From assembly GCF_001590865.1 (NCBI RefSeq), contig NZ_BBUY01000001.1, positions 323,607-387,606 on the forward strand: a DNA stretch of 64,000 nucleotides, written 5' to 3'. How positions within the stretch are numbered: position 1 is the stretch's first letter; each line of letters starts with the position of its first letter. Positions 44,803 through 53,036 of this stretch are shown piece after piece. A model generated the notes under the pieces. It worked only from the letters and a program-made list of their open reading frames with translations. It was not told the DNA's origin and searched no databases. A program made the position numbers and the translations under genes. Origin of the DNA: Streptomyces sp. NBRC 110611 (GTDB taxonomy: Bacteria > Actinomycetota > Actinomycetes > Streptomycetales > Streptomycetaceae).

Positions 44803-45333
44803 GTGACTGATCTCGAACTCTTGGCATCATTTCCCGCAACCGGTGAAGCGGGTCCGGTGATCAATGACTGGGAGGCCGCCGAGGAAGCCCTGAACACTAC
44901 CTTTCCGGCAGTATTCAAGACGTTTCTCGGCGCATTTGGGGGCGCGAAGTTTGACGAATTTCTGCGCGTGTATCGGGCGGGTGCCGAGAATGCATATGCT
45001 GACCTGGTAGCGAACACGCTGACGGCGCGGCACACCATGGAGGTGACGCGGGACGCAATCCGGGAACTGCTGGCAGAGCGGGGTGTGAAGCCGTCACAGC
45101 TGATCTGCTGGGGCGGCACAGACAACGCGGACATGTGCTTCCTGGTCCCGGACGAAGACCCGGAACGGTGGGCCGTCCTCACTGTCATCGGCCGTGGCAG
45201 GGAGTGCGACCTGTACGAAGGCACGGTGGAGAGCTATCTGCTGCGGGTCCTTCGGGGCGACATCGTGAGTGAGGTCTTCCCTGAGGACTTCCCCGATGAG
45301 GAGCCCAGTTACGAGCGCAACCCGTGGATCTAG
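44803..45333 (+). CDS. SMI1/KNR4 (SUKH) family immunity protein
   Basis: 176 residues from GTG 44803, six bases after the toxin stop. The SUKH pattern is present: INDWEAAEEALNTTFPAVFKTFLGAFGGA, LICWGGTDNADMCFLV, and EDPERWAVLTVIGRG (each a separate segment). SUKH proteins commonly neutralise a cognate nuclease toxin encoded next door. Base composition is visibly less GC-rich than in the core genes, in line with transfer. If the toxin is dead, this gene may be kept to resist toxin from relatives. Confidence 0.85.
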   Translation: MTDLELLASFPATGEAGPVINDWEAAEEALNTTFPAVFKTFLGAFGGAKFDEFLRVYRAGAENAYADLVANTLTARHTMEVTRDAIRELLAERGVKPSQLICWGGTDNADMCFLVPDEDPERWAVLTVIGRGRECDLYEGTVESYLLRVLRGDIVSEVFPEDFPDEEPSYERNPWI

Positions 45334-45428
45334 TGTGTGTGGCGATGCGCTTCCGGGCTCGGGGGCGGGCCGCCCCCTGCCGATCCTTGGAAGTTCAGGG
45401 GGTCTCACGCGCCGTTCCTGCCGTGGAA

Positions 45429-46160
45429 CTATCTGCCGGCAGTTGGAGCACGCGCAGCCAATGCCGGGATGGCTGCGATCTTCTCGGCACTCAGGTGCTC
45501 CCAGACCAGGCCGGCAGGCCGGTGGGGGGCGGTGCAGGTGATGACTCCGCTGGGCGTGATCACGAGATCGACGCTGACATCGTGCTCGGTGGCGGGGAGG
45601 TCTTCGTCCAGGACCTGTAGCTCGTGGACCGTGGTGACGACCACAGTGTCCGGCCCGATGAGCCCCGCTTCCGTGAGGAAGGCGAATTCCAGATCGGAGT
45701 AACCGGCGCCTTTCCCAATGCGGACGCCAGCGTGGTTGACGGCGACGCTGCCCAGCACCACGAGATTGACGTGCTGGAGCTCCTCCACGGCGACCTTCGG
45801 GGCGAGTGCCGAGGCCGCCCGAGGGGCTGCGGCCTCGGCAGGCGGCGCGGTGAGCTGGTCGGGGTCGAGGAGATAGAACGGTTTGGGATCGGCGAGTCTG
45901 GGCACCGCCATATACACCATTTTTCCCTCGGAAAGAGCTCGGGCGCGTACGGGCAACTGGGCCTTGTCCGGTACCGACTTGACCACCCGGGCGTCACGCC
46001 ATGCGGCAAGGGCGGCGAGCTCGTCGGCTGCGGCGTCGGAGCCGCGGAAATTCGGGATGCGGCCGTGAGCGGTGTCATTGTGTACGGCGCGCGCGGTATC
46101 CAGCGCATTCCAGATCCGCTCACGGACGGCTTGCTTGGCATGGTCGATTTCGATAGGCAC
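45429..46160 (-). CDS. 5-formyltetrahydrofolate cyclo-ligase family protein
   Basis: 243 residues from GTG 46160, chosen because GGGGAGG lies six bases upstream. The domain has SVAVNHAGVRIGKGAGYSDLEF, the ATP and folate-binding loop of the family, and VVTTVHELQVLDEDLP. It lacks the short-chain bacterial N-terminal motif and looks like the plant MTHFSD-like branch. Role in folate metabolism is plausible but not shown. It follows the XRE-TPR pseudogene by 11 bp on the same strand. Confidence 0.82.
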   Translation of the reverse strand: MPIEIDHAKQAVRERIWNALDTARAVHNDTAHGRIPNFRGSDAAADELAALAAWRDARVVKSVPDKAQLPVRARALSEGKMVYMAVPRLADPKPFYLLDPDQLTAPPAEAAAPRAASALAPKVAVEELQHVNLVVLGSVAVNHAGVRIGKGAGYSDLEFAFLTEAGLIGPDTVVVTTVHELQVLDEDLPATEHDVSVDLVITPSGVITCTAPHRPAGLVWEHLSAEKIAAIPALAARAPTAGR

Positions 46161-46171
46161 GCCTACCTCCC

Positions 46172-47335
46172 CTACGACGCCTCCATGAGCGCCATTAATC
46201 GGTCCTGGGCTTCCTGCACCGCCGACTCGGTACGCCACGGCTTCAACTCGCGTGCGGCACGGAAGCAGAGGTTCATCCCACCACCTCCGCGAGTGCTGTG
46301 AAGTTCGTTTACGGAATCGTTGAACGTGTCGAGTGCGGCGTCGAGGTCGTGTTCGCGGATGGCGGCCAGGGTGAGATTGCCGAGGACGATGGCGCGGGAC
46401 TTGCGCCGGTCCAGCAGCAGCTCCGCGGTCTCACCCAGGTATTGGCGCGCTCGGCGATAGTCGCCGAGGGTGAGGTAGCAGGATCCGGCGAGGCGGCCGA
46501 AGTGCGTGGGCGCGTACATTTCACATGCGCTGTCGGTGGCCGTGGCCTGCTCCAGATGCTTCTCGGCGCCCAGTAACGCCCTTTCGCATTCGCGGCCTTC
46601 GCCGAGGTAGGCATGGGCCTCGGCTGCGTGGAGCATGGCGAGGCCGGTCAGAACATGGCTGGTGAAGCGTGTGGTGTGGGCGGCTTGGAGCGCCAGGTTC
46701 AGGCCCTCGCGGTGATCATTGGCACCGTATAGAGCCACATAGCAGGTGCGTAACAAGGCGTGCCCTTCCGCCACCGGTTCGTTCAGGTGCTTGGCGACCT
46801 CAACGCTCTGCGCATAGTAGGCGCGGGCGGTTGCGTGATCGCGTCGATGGGAGGCGTCCCATACCAGCTGCCCCATCAAGGTCGCCGCGTCGGCTAGCAG
46901 TACGCGCAAGTCGCGCTGTACCCGTCCGGCGGGCACCTCACCGGTGAGGAACTCGATGTGGCCCAGCTGCTGCCCAGCCTCTGCAAGCAGCACAGCGGAC
47001 GGAATGCGGTCGTAGCGCTCATTCAGCTTACGCAGGCTGGTCCGCAGCTCTGCCACGGTGAGGAGGTCCGTGCGGGATGGGTGGCGAAGGGCATGCTTCA
47101 CGCGGGGACTCCCAGGCGCTGATTCCCTTCGAATGGTGAGTAACTCGGCGAGATCCCCGCGACTGACCTCCAGGATCTCCCCCAGCCTGGGTCAGAGATA
47201 GGGCTGTGGGGTACTCGTACCCGCCTCCCAGCGGGCGACGGTGGATCGCTCCACGCTCAACGCGGCGGCGAGGGTCTCCTGGGTGTGTCCCACCACGCGC
47301 CTGCGGCGTGCCAAGCCGTGCCGTTTAAGCGCCAA
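46172..47335 (-). pseudogene. XRE regulator with TPR-like C-terminus, interrupted by an in-frame TGA
   Basis: From TTG 47335 (GGGGAG upstream) the frame encodes an XRE helix-turn-helix (ALKRHGLARRRRVVGHTQET, then AALSVERSTVARWEAGTSTP). It hits TGA at 47192-47194 (codon 48) and continues in the same frame, PRLGEILEVSRGDLAELL, into a 309-residue helical repeat domain that can start at GTG 47101. The stop sits where relatives have a residue between PQPYL and PRLGEIL, and one base change (CGA to TGA) explains it. The C-terminal part alone has no DNA-binding domain. Related regulators control small genes divergent from them. Confidence 0.78.
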
Positions 47336-47604
47336 GGTTCATTCTCCCCACGTCATCGCGCGTTCGTGCATTCCTGCCGAGGACGGCATCCCTGGGCATG
47401 CCCTGCCATGCCACATGGATGCGTCATCCGTGCGGCAATTCTGCTCTGGTTCCCGGCCCCCGGAGGCGGTTCTGTGGAGTTCCATCGCACGAAGGATGGA
47501 TCACCGCAAACAACCAGTAGACCCACACGCGGTTGCCATGAATGACCCCCGCGACGCTGCTGACGTCCGGGGGCATGGCCATCAACTATTAGGGAGTTGA
47601 CAAC
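47336..47604. promoter_or_regulatory. Divergent region between the XRE-TPR gene and two small genes
   Basis: The 269-bp gap has no credible gene. It must hold the promoters for the small-protein pair and the XRE-TPR gene. GGGAG lies just before ATG 47605. Confidence 0.35.
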
Positions 47605-47922
47605 ATGTCCAACGCTACAGCGAGGTTCCTCATCCCGCTGCTACGGTTGCTGCTTCCCGCACGAGGCTGCCATCGGTCGGCTGATGCAGTAGCCGCTGTG
47701 AGGTGCGATGACGTCTCGACCGTTGCACTACCCCGCGTGCCCGTCCGGCATTCGGAGCTGTTGCATGGTGAGGACTCGCCCCTGGTCCGCCCGTACGTCC
47801 TCACCCCCGATGAACGGCGAGAACGGCGGGCACAACGTGGGCGGCGACGGGTGCTGTGGCTGGCCGCCCACGGAGTGGACGCCGGGCCACGCTGGATTCA
47901 CGGGGTGGAGGTGGCGGGCTGA
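47605..47922 (+). CDS. 105-residue basic protein of unknown function
   Basis: Starts SNATARFLIPLLRLLLPARG and ends RRVLWLAAHGVDAGPRWIHG plus four residues. The N-terminus is amphipathic and Leu/Arg-rich, the middle contains PYVLTPDERRERRAQRGRRR. Its TGA overlaps the ATG of the Cys protein behind it (ATGA). I recall similar small proteins beside XRE regulators in streptomycetes but no function. It is divergent from the broken XRE-TPR gene. Confidence 0.7.
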   Translation: MSNATARFLIPLLRLLLPARGCHRSADAVAAVRCDDVSTVALPRVPVRHSELLHGEDSPLVRPYVLTPDERRERRAQRGRRRVLWLAAHGVDAGPRWIHGVEVAG

Positions 47923-48113
47923 TGCCCCGCACGTGCCGACCCGTCCACCTGCTGGAGCCGGCGCCGGAGCCCGTGCCGGTCGCAGGCTGCGATGTATGCG
48001 GGGCCCTGGCCCGGCAGCGCATGGAAGCGCACGCCGTCGGAGACAAGTCGAAGGTGACCGACTTCAACGTCGAGATGCGCCGTCACCCCCATCCGAAGCG
48101 GGGGCGCGGGTGA
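47922..48113 (+). CDS. 63-residue Cys protein, paralogue of the one at 23342
   Basis: Starts PRTCRPVHLLEPAPEPVPVA; core CDVCGALARQRMEAHAVGDK then SKVTDFNVEMRRHPHPKRGRG. The core matches the 23342-23503 product over its length, including the CxxC and VELRRHP/VEMRRHP end. GGAGGTGG lies upstream. Conservation between two loci supports coding status despite small size. The CxxC suggests metal or redox chemistry; no family name is known to me. Confidence 0.78.
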   Translation: MPRTCRPVHLLEPAPEPVPVAGCDVCGALARQRMEAHAVGDKSKVTDFNVEMRRHPHPKRGRG

Positions 48114-48380
48114 CGACCGAGCGCGCATGACCGTCCGGGCTGCAGCGGGACGCCTGCCTTGGAGTAGGAGGGCCGCGCGTCCCGCCACCCGTCTACGTCC
48201 ATGGCTCAAGGACCTGACAGCCCGGCCCAGCTGTCGACGTCCGGGGCCCGTCGAGGCGCCGCTCGGCGTGGTCGACGCCACGGCTCACTCAGCCGTGCCT
48301 GAATTCCGGTGGTTCGGCGGGGAAGAGGACAGCTCCGCCCGGCTGCCCGATATCACTCGAATCAACGAGAGGAGCACATC

Positions 48381-48881
48381 ATGAGCACCAAATCCGTGGA
48401 ACAGGTCGAACTCGGCAGGTTCCTGAAGGTCCACGCCGACGTGCAGCCCACCAATACCCTCGTCATCGCCGACGGCCGCGCCGCCGTCTTCGACTTCGCC
48501 TTGTCATGCGGGCCTGAGACGACGGGGCGTCTCCCGTACCGGGGCGCCTTGACCCACACCACCGCCCCCGAGATGGCCGACGCCCTCCTGACCACCCCGG
48601 CCGATACCCACATCCAGGCCCGGCCGCCGGCCGACATCTGGGGACTGGGCGCATCCCTGTTCCGGTGCTGGGCCGGCCACCGCCCCGTCCCCTACGCCGA
48701 CGACACGCCGCGGACGGACAAGCTACGAGCCATCGCCGACGGAAAGTTCCTCCGGTTCGATGACGCCCGGCCGTGGTCCTTCCCCGTCTTCGAGGAGATC
48801 ATCACCGTGTGCATGGCACCGGACGCCGACGAGCGGCCCACCGCCGCCGACCTGGTCACCGTCATCGAGGAGACCCAGTGA
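48381..48881 (+). CDS. Protein kinase-like fragment lacking the N-lobe
   Basis: 166 residues from ATG 48381 (GAGAGGAG upstream). It enters at the catalytic loop: FLKVHADVQPTNTLVIADGR (Asp, Gln and Asn in the HxDxxPxN pattern), then VFDFALS in place of DFG, HTTAPEMADALL for APE, and DIWGLGASLFRCWAGHRPVP. The glycine loop and VAIK lysine are absent, and the upstream 267 bp do not supply them. It is either a truncated pseudokinase or a remnant. Its stop overlaps the following GNAT start (GTGA). Confidence 0.68.
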   Translation: MSTKSVEQVELGRFLKVHADVQPTNTLVIADGRAAVFDFALSCGPETTGRLPYRGALTHTTAPEMADALLTTPADTHIQARPPADIWGLGASLFRCWAGHRPVPYADDTPRTDKLRAIADGKFLRFDDARPWSFPVFEEIITVCMAPDADERPTAADLVTVIEETQ

Positions 48882-49393
48882 TCACGCTGCGGGCCCTGAC
48901 CCCCTGCGACGCTGTGGCCATACGGAGGATCTACAGCGGCGCTTCCGTCACTTTCACCCGCGGCCTGCCTATGACCATGGAGGAGGCCACCACCTACGTC
49001 ACCACCACCATCATCCAGGCCCGGGTGAGCCCCCGCGAACGGTAGTGCTTCGGCGTCACCGCCGGTGATGACCTGCTCGGAATAATCAAATTCCGGGAAC
49101 GTGGCGCTGGCCACGCCACCTTGAGCTACATCTTGCGGGAAGACAGTTGGGGGCGCGGGTACGGCACCGCCGCCGTCCGACAGGTCATCGCGTACGCGTT
49201 CACCGCCACTCATCTGGACCGACTGAGCGCCAAGCATCACCCCGACAATCCCGCGTTCGGTCGCGTATTGGCCAAGGCCGGGTTCACCCATGCCACCGTC
49301 TTCCAGGGGCAGATGGACGGTGAGCTGGTCGCCTACCCGGTCTACGAGATCCACCGCACCTGGGCGGGGCCATACCGACCGATCAGCCGGTGA
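48878..49393 (+). pseudogene. GNAT acetyltransferase gene with an in-frame TAG
   Basis: The frame starts at GTG 48878 (TLRALTPCDAVAIRRIYSGA), reads to RVSPRER, meets TAG at 49043-49045, and continues in the same frame as CFGVTAGDDLLGIIKFRERG and the acetyl-CoA loop REDSWGRGYGTAAVRQVI. The natural residue at the stop is likely Trp (TGG to TAG). Without the stop it would be a normal 171-residue GNAT. The second part is 116 codons and has no good start. Confidence 0.75.
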
Positions 49394-49461
49394 CAGGCAG
49401 GAGCGTTCCCGCCCCGTTCCGCGGCGGCGGGGCCGCGCCACGTGCACGAGAGGGAGCGAGA

Positions 49462-50106
49462 GTGCCGACCGTCGAAGAACGCCTCTGGGATACCTGGGTT
49501 GAAGCAGCGTCGAAACGGGCTGATCAGGAACTGACCACGATGCGCTGGACCCAGTACGGCGACCACGGTCCCGGCCACGAACTGCTGGGGGATGCGCAGC
49601 GCGTCCTGGAGCTCGGCTTCGGAACGGGCCGCCATCTCATGTTCTTGCTGGAGCGAGGCTTTGACGTCCGGGGCGTGGACTTGTCCCCGCTGGGCGTCGC
49701 ATTGGCACTGGAGCGGTACCCGGAGGTGGGAAAGTCGCGGTTCGCCTGCGCCGACGTCCGTGACTACTTGGACAGCACCAGCGAGTCTTTCGAGGCGATG
49801 TACTCGGTCTTCGGCGCCTGCTGGTTCACCGATCCTCATGACTTGTTGACCCTGGTCCGCAAGCGGCTTTCTCCCGGGGGAAGACTCGTCTTCTCCCAGC
49901 CGCCGGCCATTCCCGGCTGTTATGGCCCGCAAGGAATGTTCAAAGGCGGTTTCGCGGGCGAGCCCATGTTCCTGCGGCGCTACGACTACACCCCGGAGGC
50001 CTGGGGCGAATTGCTGCGTGCTGCCGGCTTCCATGACGTCGAAGTACTGATTCTGGACGCGCCCGTGGCAGGGAACATCGGCACTCTGTTGGTGCGGTCC
50101 TCGTGA
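49462..50106 (+). CDS. Class I SAM-dependent methyltransferase
   Basis: 214 residues from GTG 49462 (AGGGAG upstream). Motif I is VLELGFGTGRHLMFLLE, followed by VRGVDLSPLGVALAL and RFACADVRDYLD; the post-motif block ends SPGGRLVFSQPP. The substrate is not evident. Upstream GTG 49390 would overlap the GNAT stop but has no ribosome site as good. It sits among degenerate genes, so it could belong to the same acquired segment. Confidence 0.88.
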   Translation: MPTVEERLWDTWVEAASKRADQELTTMRWTQYGDHGPGHELLGDAQRVLELGFGTGRHLMFLLERGFDVRGVDLSPLGVALALERYPEVGKSRFACADVRDYLDSTSESFEAMYSVFGACWFTDPHDLLTLVRKRLSPGGRLVFSQPPAIPGCYGPQGMFKGGFAGEPMFLRRYDYTPEAWGELLRAAGFHDVEVLILDAPVAGNIGTLLVRSS

Positions 50107-50277
50107 GCACGCCGAGCGCGCTCGCGGTGCCCGATCTGCGGTGCGACATGCTCTTTCTGGACACGGGACTGCGGCCGTAAGGCCTAGGAGGTGTCTGATG
50201 GCTCCCTCGTCGACGGGCTCGTTGTCGTAGTCGTCGGACTGGCATGGCCGTGCATGTCCCGGACCTAAGGTGTGTAG

Positions 50278-51147
50278 ATGATCAATGTGCACAGCCCTCT
50301 GGCTCGCATCATCGAACGGGTACCGCCGCCCGCCGAAGCGGTCAACGGACATGGCGACTGGGCTGATACGGAGCGGGCACTGGGCACCCGGCTGCCGGAC
50401 GACTACAAACAGCTGGTGAAGACTTACGGCCGCGGTGACTTCTGGGGCGCGCTGTGTCTGCGAACCCCATTCGGTGAGGACAACCCGGTCCGGCTCGACG
50501 CGAACCTCTTGGAAGATTTCGGTCCCCTGCGTGAGAGCTGGCCCGAGGAGTACCCATTCCCCTTCTTCCCGGAACCGGGCGGGCTGCTTACCTGGGCGGT
50601 GACCGACACCTCAACGCAGTTGTGCTGGCTGACCAAGGGGACACCCGAGTCCTGGCCCGTGGTGATCTGGTCACGCGACAACGAGTACGAACGATTCGAC
50701 TACGGGGCTGCCGCGTTTCTCGACGGATGGACCAGCGGCCGCATCGCCTCCGAACTCCTGTGCCGCCAGTCGGACCTCACGCCCTGGTTCGATGCGGCGA
50801 TCGAACGCGACCACATCTACGTCCGGCTGGATGAGGGAATCCTCCCCTACTCCGAGCGTCTACGGATCCTGCGCAGCGCACTCGCCCCGACCGCAGACCG
50901 TGGCGCTTACGAATACAACGGCAGCCGACAAGACCACTTCATCGTCACCGAAACGGGCTGGCAGCTGACGTATGAGACGGCCTGCGGGCACCAGCTCCGC
51001 GTCGCCTTCCCGCCCTCCGACAGCGAAGCGGCCCGTTGCGCAATCCTCGCCGCCATCGACCTCATGGGGTGTGGCGTACAGTCCATCGATACCATCCACG
51101 GCACCTCGTCCTGGAACCCCGCCCCGGACCCGTCAGACACGCCCTAG
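50278..51147 (+). CDS. SMI1/KNR4 (SUKH) family protein, orphan
   Basis: 289 residues. N-terminal SUKH pattern: DWADTERALGTRLPDDYKQL then KTYGRGDFWGALCLRTPFGE and DTSTQLCWLTKGTPESWPVV. The second half (about 175-289) is a separate domain with AYEYNGSRQDHFIVTETGWQ. No toxin gene lies beside it. It may be an orphan immunity protein that protects against toxins of relatives. The 171-bp gap before it (50107-50277) shows no gene. Its stop overlaps the convergent membrane-protein stop by four bases. Confidence 0.82.
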   Translation: MINVHSPLARIIERVPPPAEAVNGHGDWADTERALGTRLPDDYKQLVKTYGRGDFWGALCLRTPFGEDNPVRLDANLLEDFGPLRESWPEEYPFPFFPEPGGLLTWAVTDTSTQLCWLTKGTPESWPVVIWSRDNEYERFDYGAAAFLDGWTSGRIASELLCRQSDLTPWFDAAIERDHIYVRLDEGILPYSERLRILRSALAPTADRGAYEYNGSRQDHFIVTETGWQLTYETACGHQLRVAFPPSDSEAARCAILAAIDLMGCGVQSIDTIHGTSSWNPAPDPSDTP

Positions 51148-52094
51148 GGACGAAGAGGGGTGACAGGGAGGTGTGGCCGCGAGCCGACGAGTGATCTCAG
51201 CATGCCGATTCCCGCCACGACCGCGGCGAGGTGCAGCACCGCAGCGACGGTGAGGTCTTCCGGCAAGGTGACGTTGCTGGGGCGGGCCAGTGCCACGAAG
51301 AGGGTGAGGGGCAGCTTCCAGCCGCTCCACGCGAAGAGCGAACCCGACCCGAGCCAGCCGAGCGTGAGCAGGAGCCGGTGGGGCACTCGGGTGGGGCGTT
51401 GCCGGGCGAGCGTCCAGACGGCGGCGGATCCGGCAAGAGCCCAGAGGGCACCCACGCCCGTCAGCAGATGCCCGTGGATGTCCCGTTGCGCCGGGTGTGC
51501 CACGCCCAGGGTGCCGCCCATCGCCCAATAGGCCCAGGCAAGACCGACGACGGCTGCGATGGCGGAGGGCCATGGCCAGGGCACAGCGGTACGGATGCCG
51601 TCCACGGCTCGTGCGGTGAAGGCTTCCGGCCAGCGGCGCCGCAGGTAGGCCGGGAGTGCGAGGGCGAGCCCCAGCCCCATCCCGACGAAGCTGAACTGGA
51701 TCAGTGCGCCTTCCCAGCCGGGCATGGCGGAGTCGTCGGCCCCGCTGTTCTTCGCAGTGCCGCGCGCAGCATCCAGGATCGTACTGAGCACGGAGTACGG
51801 CAGGATCGACACGAGGAACCCGGCTCCCGTCCAGGCGCAGAAGGCCACCAGCCACCCCGGTATCCGCATGCCCCAGCTCCGTACCAGGGCGAGCGAAAGG
51901 ACGACACCGGTCCCCGCCATGCCGATGGTGACGGTATTGAGGAGGACCCAGCTGCCCAGCTCGAAGCCCTCTCCGATCGGTGTCAGGCCCACCAGCGAGC
52001 CGATGACCCACGACACCTTGATCAGCAAATAAGGCGACAACGCCAGCGCCGCCCCGTAGCCCGCACACCGTCCCACCCGGTCCCAGCGTTCCAC
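51144..52094 (-). CDS. Multi-pass membrane protein, unknown function
   Basis: 316 residues from GTG 52094. About eight hydrophobic segments are visible (for example ALALSPYLLIKVSWVIGSLV, LLNTVTIGMAGTGVVLSLAL, AAVLHLAAVVAGIGML), with short charged loops. No transporter signature or catalytic motif is recognised. It is minus strand and convergent with the SMI1 gene. A smaller membrane-protein gene follows upstream. Confidence 0.78.
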   Translation of the reverse strand: MERWDRVGRCAGYGAALALSPYLLIKVSWVIGSLVGLTPIGEGFELGSWVLLNTVTIGMAGTGVVLSLALVRSWGMRIPGWLVAFCAWTGAGFLVSILPYSVLSTILDAARGTAKNSGADDSAMPGWEGALIQFSFVGMGLGLALALPAYLRRRWPEAFTARAVDGIRTAVPWPWPSAIAAVVGLAWAYWAMGGTLGVAHPAQRDIHGHLLTGVGALWALAGSAAVWTLARQRPTRVPHRLLLTLGWLGSGSLFAWSGWKLPLTLFVALARPSNVTLPEDLTVAAVLHLAAVVAGIGMLRSLVGSRPHLPVTPLRP

Positions 52095-52173
52095 CCGGAT
52101 CCCCCTTCCTCGGCAGGTCAGGAACGCCAGCCTCGAGCATCACCTGCTCGGGTACGTCCGCCACGGGGAGCAT

Positions 52174-52605
52174 TCACCTCCGCCGGACGGCGGAGCGCCG
52201 CCTTTGACGAGGCGAGCGCGGCCAAGGTGATTGATGACGCCGTGTCAGGGCGGCGGCAATCGCCATCGCCAAGGTGGTGCCGACGGCGGTCCAGAACACG
52301 AGCTTGGCGTTCGGCCCATTGACCGTCCGCAACTCCCCGTCTGCGTGCAGGCAGAACGAGTCCGGCGGGAAATACTGCGACACAGGAGCGCTGCGCGTGC
52401 CGTGGCAGGGCGACGTTTCGGGGAACAGGCTCAGCTGCGCGCGCTGCGAGAGGCCCCCGCCGACGAACACGGTCAGCCACCCGGCCAGCAGGAACACGAT
52501 CAGCACCCAGTGAGGGACCCTCGCTCGCCGTCCCAGCAGCCAGACCAGGGAGGTTGGCATGACGAAGACGACAAACACAGCGAGCAGCAAGATCAGAGCC
52601 TTCAT
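52174..52605 (-). CDS. Small membrane protein, unknown function
   Basis: 143 residues from ATG 52605. Three hydrophobic segments (KALILLLAVFVVFVMPTSL, WVLIVFLLAGWLTVFVGGGL, LVFWTAVGTTLAMAIAAAL) separated by a soluble loop with two Cys (SPCHGTRS, DSFCLHADG) likely outside the membrane. The tail is very basic (RRHQSPWPRSPRQRRRSAVR). The ribosome site is weak, so the exact start is uncertain. Confidence 0.65.
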   Translation of the reverse strand: MKALILLLAVFVVFVMPTSLVWLLGRRARVPHWVLIVFLLAGWLTVFVGGGLSQRAQLSLFPETSPCHGTRSAPVSQYFPPDSFCLHADGELRTVNGPNAKLVFWTAVGTTLAMAIAAALTRRHQSPWPRSPRQRRRSAVRRR

Positions 52606-53036
52606 GATTCTTTGACCATACCGATCAAAGATCTGCCGGACAGGCCATCGGTTCTCTCTGTGGCTGCTCGGCGTGCTCGGCGTTCTCGGTGCGCTGGCTG
52701 CGCTCGGTTTGCGTCGGCCGCCAATCGACGTGGCACCAGGCGAAAAAGTTGTAAAGCCTGGGGTCACGTTTCCAAGACGTTATCGAGCGAGGGTCATTAA
52801 TGCGCTGTGCGGCATTGATGTTAAGGTCCTTAATCGTTGTTTATGCAGTTGATCCTGTATGGCGCCAATTGTCAGCGCATGCCGCTTGGAAGGAATCTTC
52901 GGTGCCGCTTCGTGCAGGCAAGACACCGCTTTCGGGTGTCGTTCTGTGCTGCCAAGGCTCTCACCCCTTCCAGCCTCCCGGCCTGGCGGTTCCCACGCAA
53001 CACCCAGAAACGCAGAGAAGAAAAGGAAAACATCAC
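52606..53036. promoter_or_regulatory. Divergent region upstream of the protease-like gene
   Basis: No gene is supported in this 431-bp stretch. It is clearly AT-richer than the rest, notably 52790-52870. TTAAGG (52821-52826) and CCTTAA (52828-52833) form a perfect inverted repeat around one base, a candidate operator. AAAAGGAAAA near 53021 is the ribosome site. Confidence 0.5.

Noticed and set aside
50107..50277. Possible insertion-sequence remnant before the orphan SUKH gene
   Set aside because: The minus-strand translation has no transposase motif I can name; left as empty.
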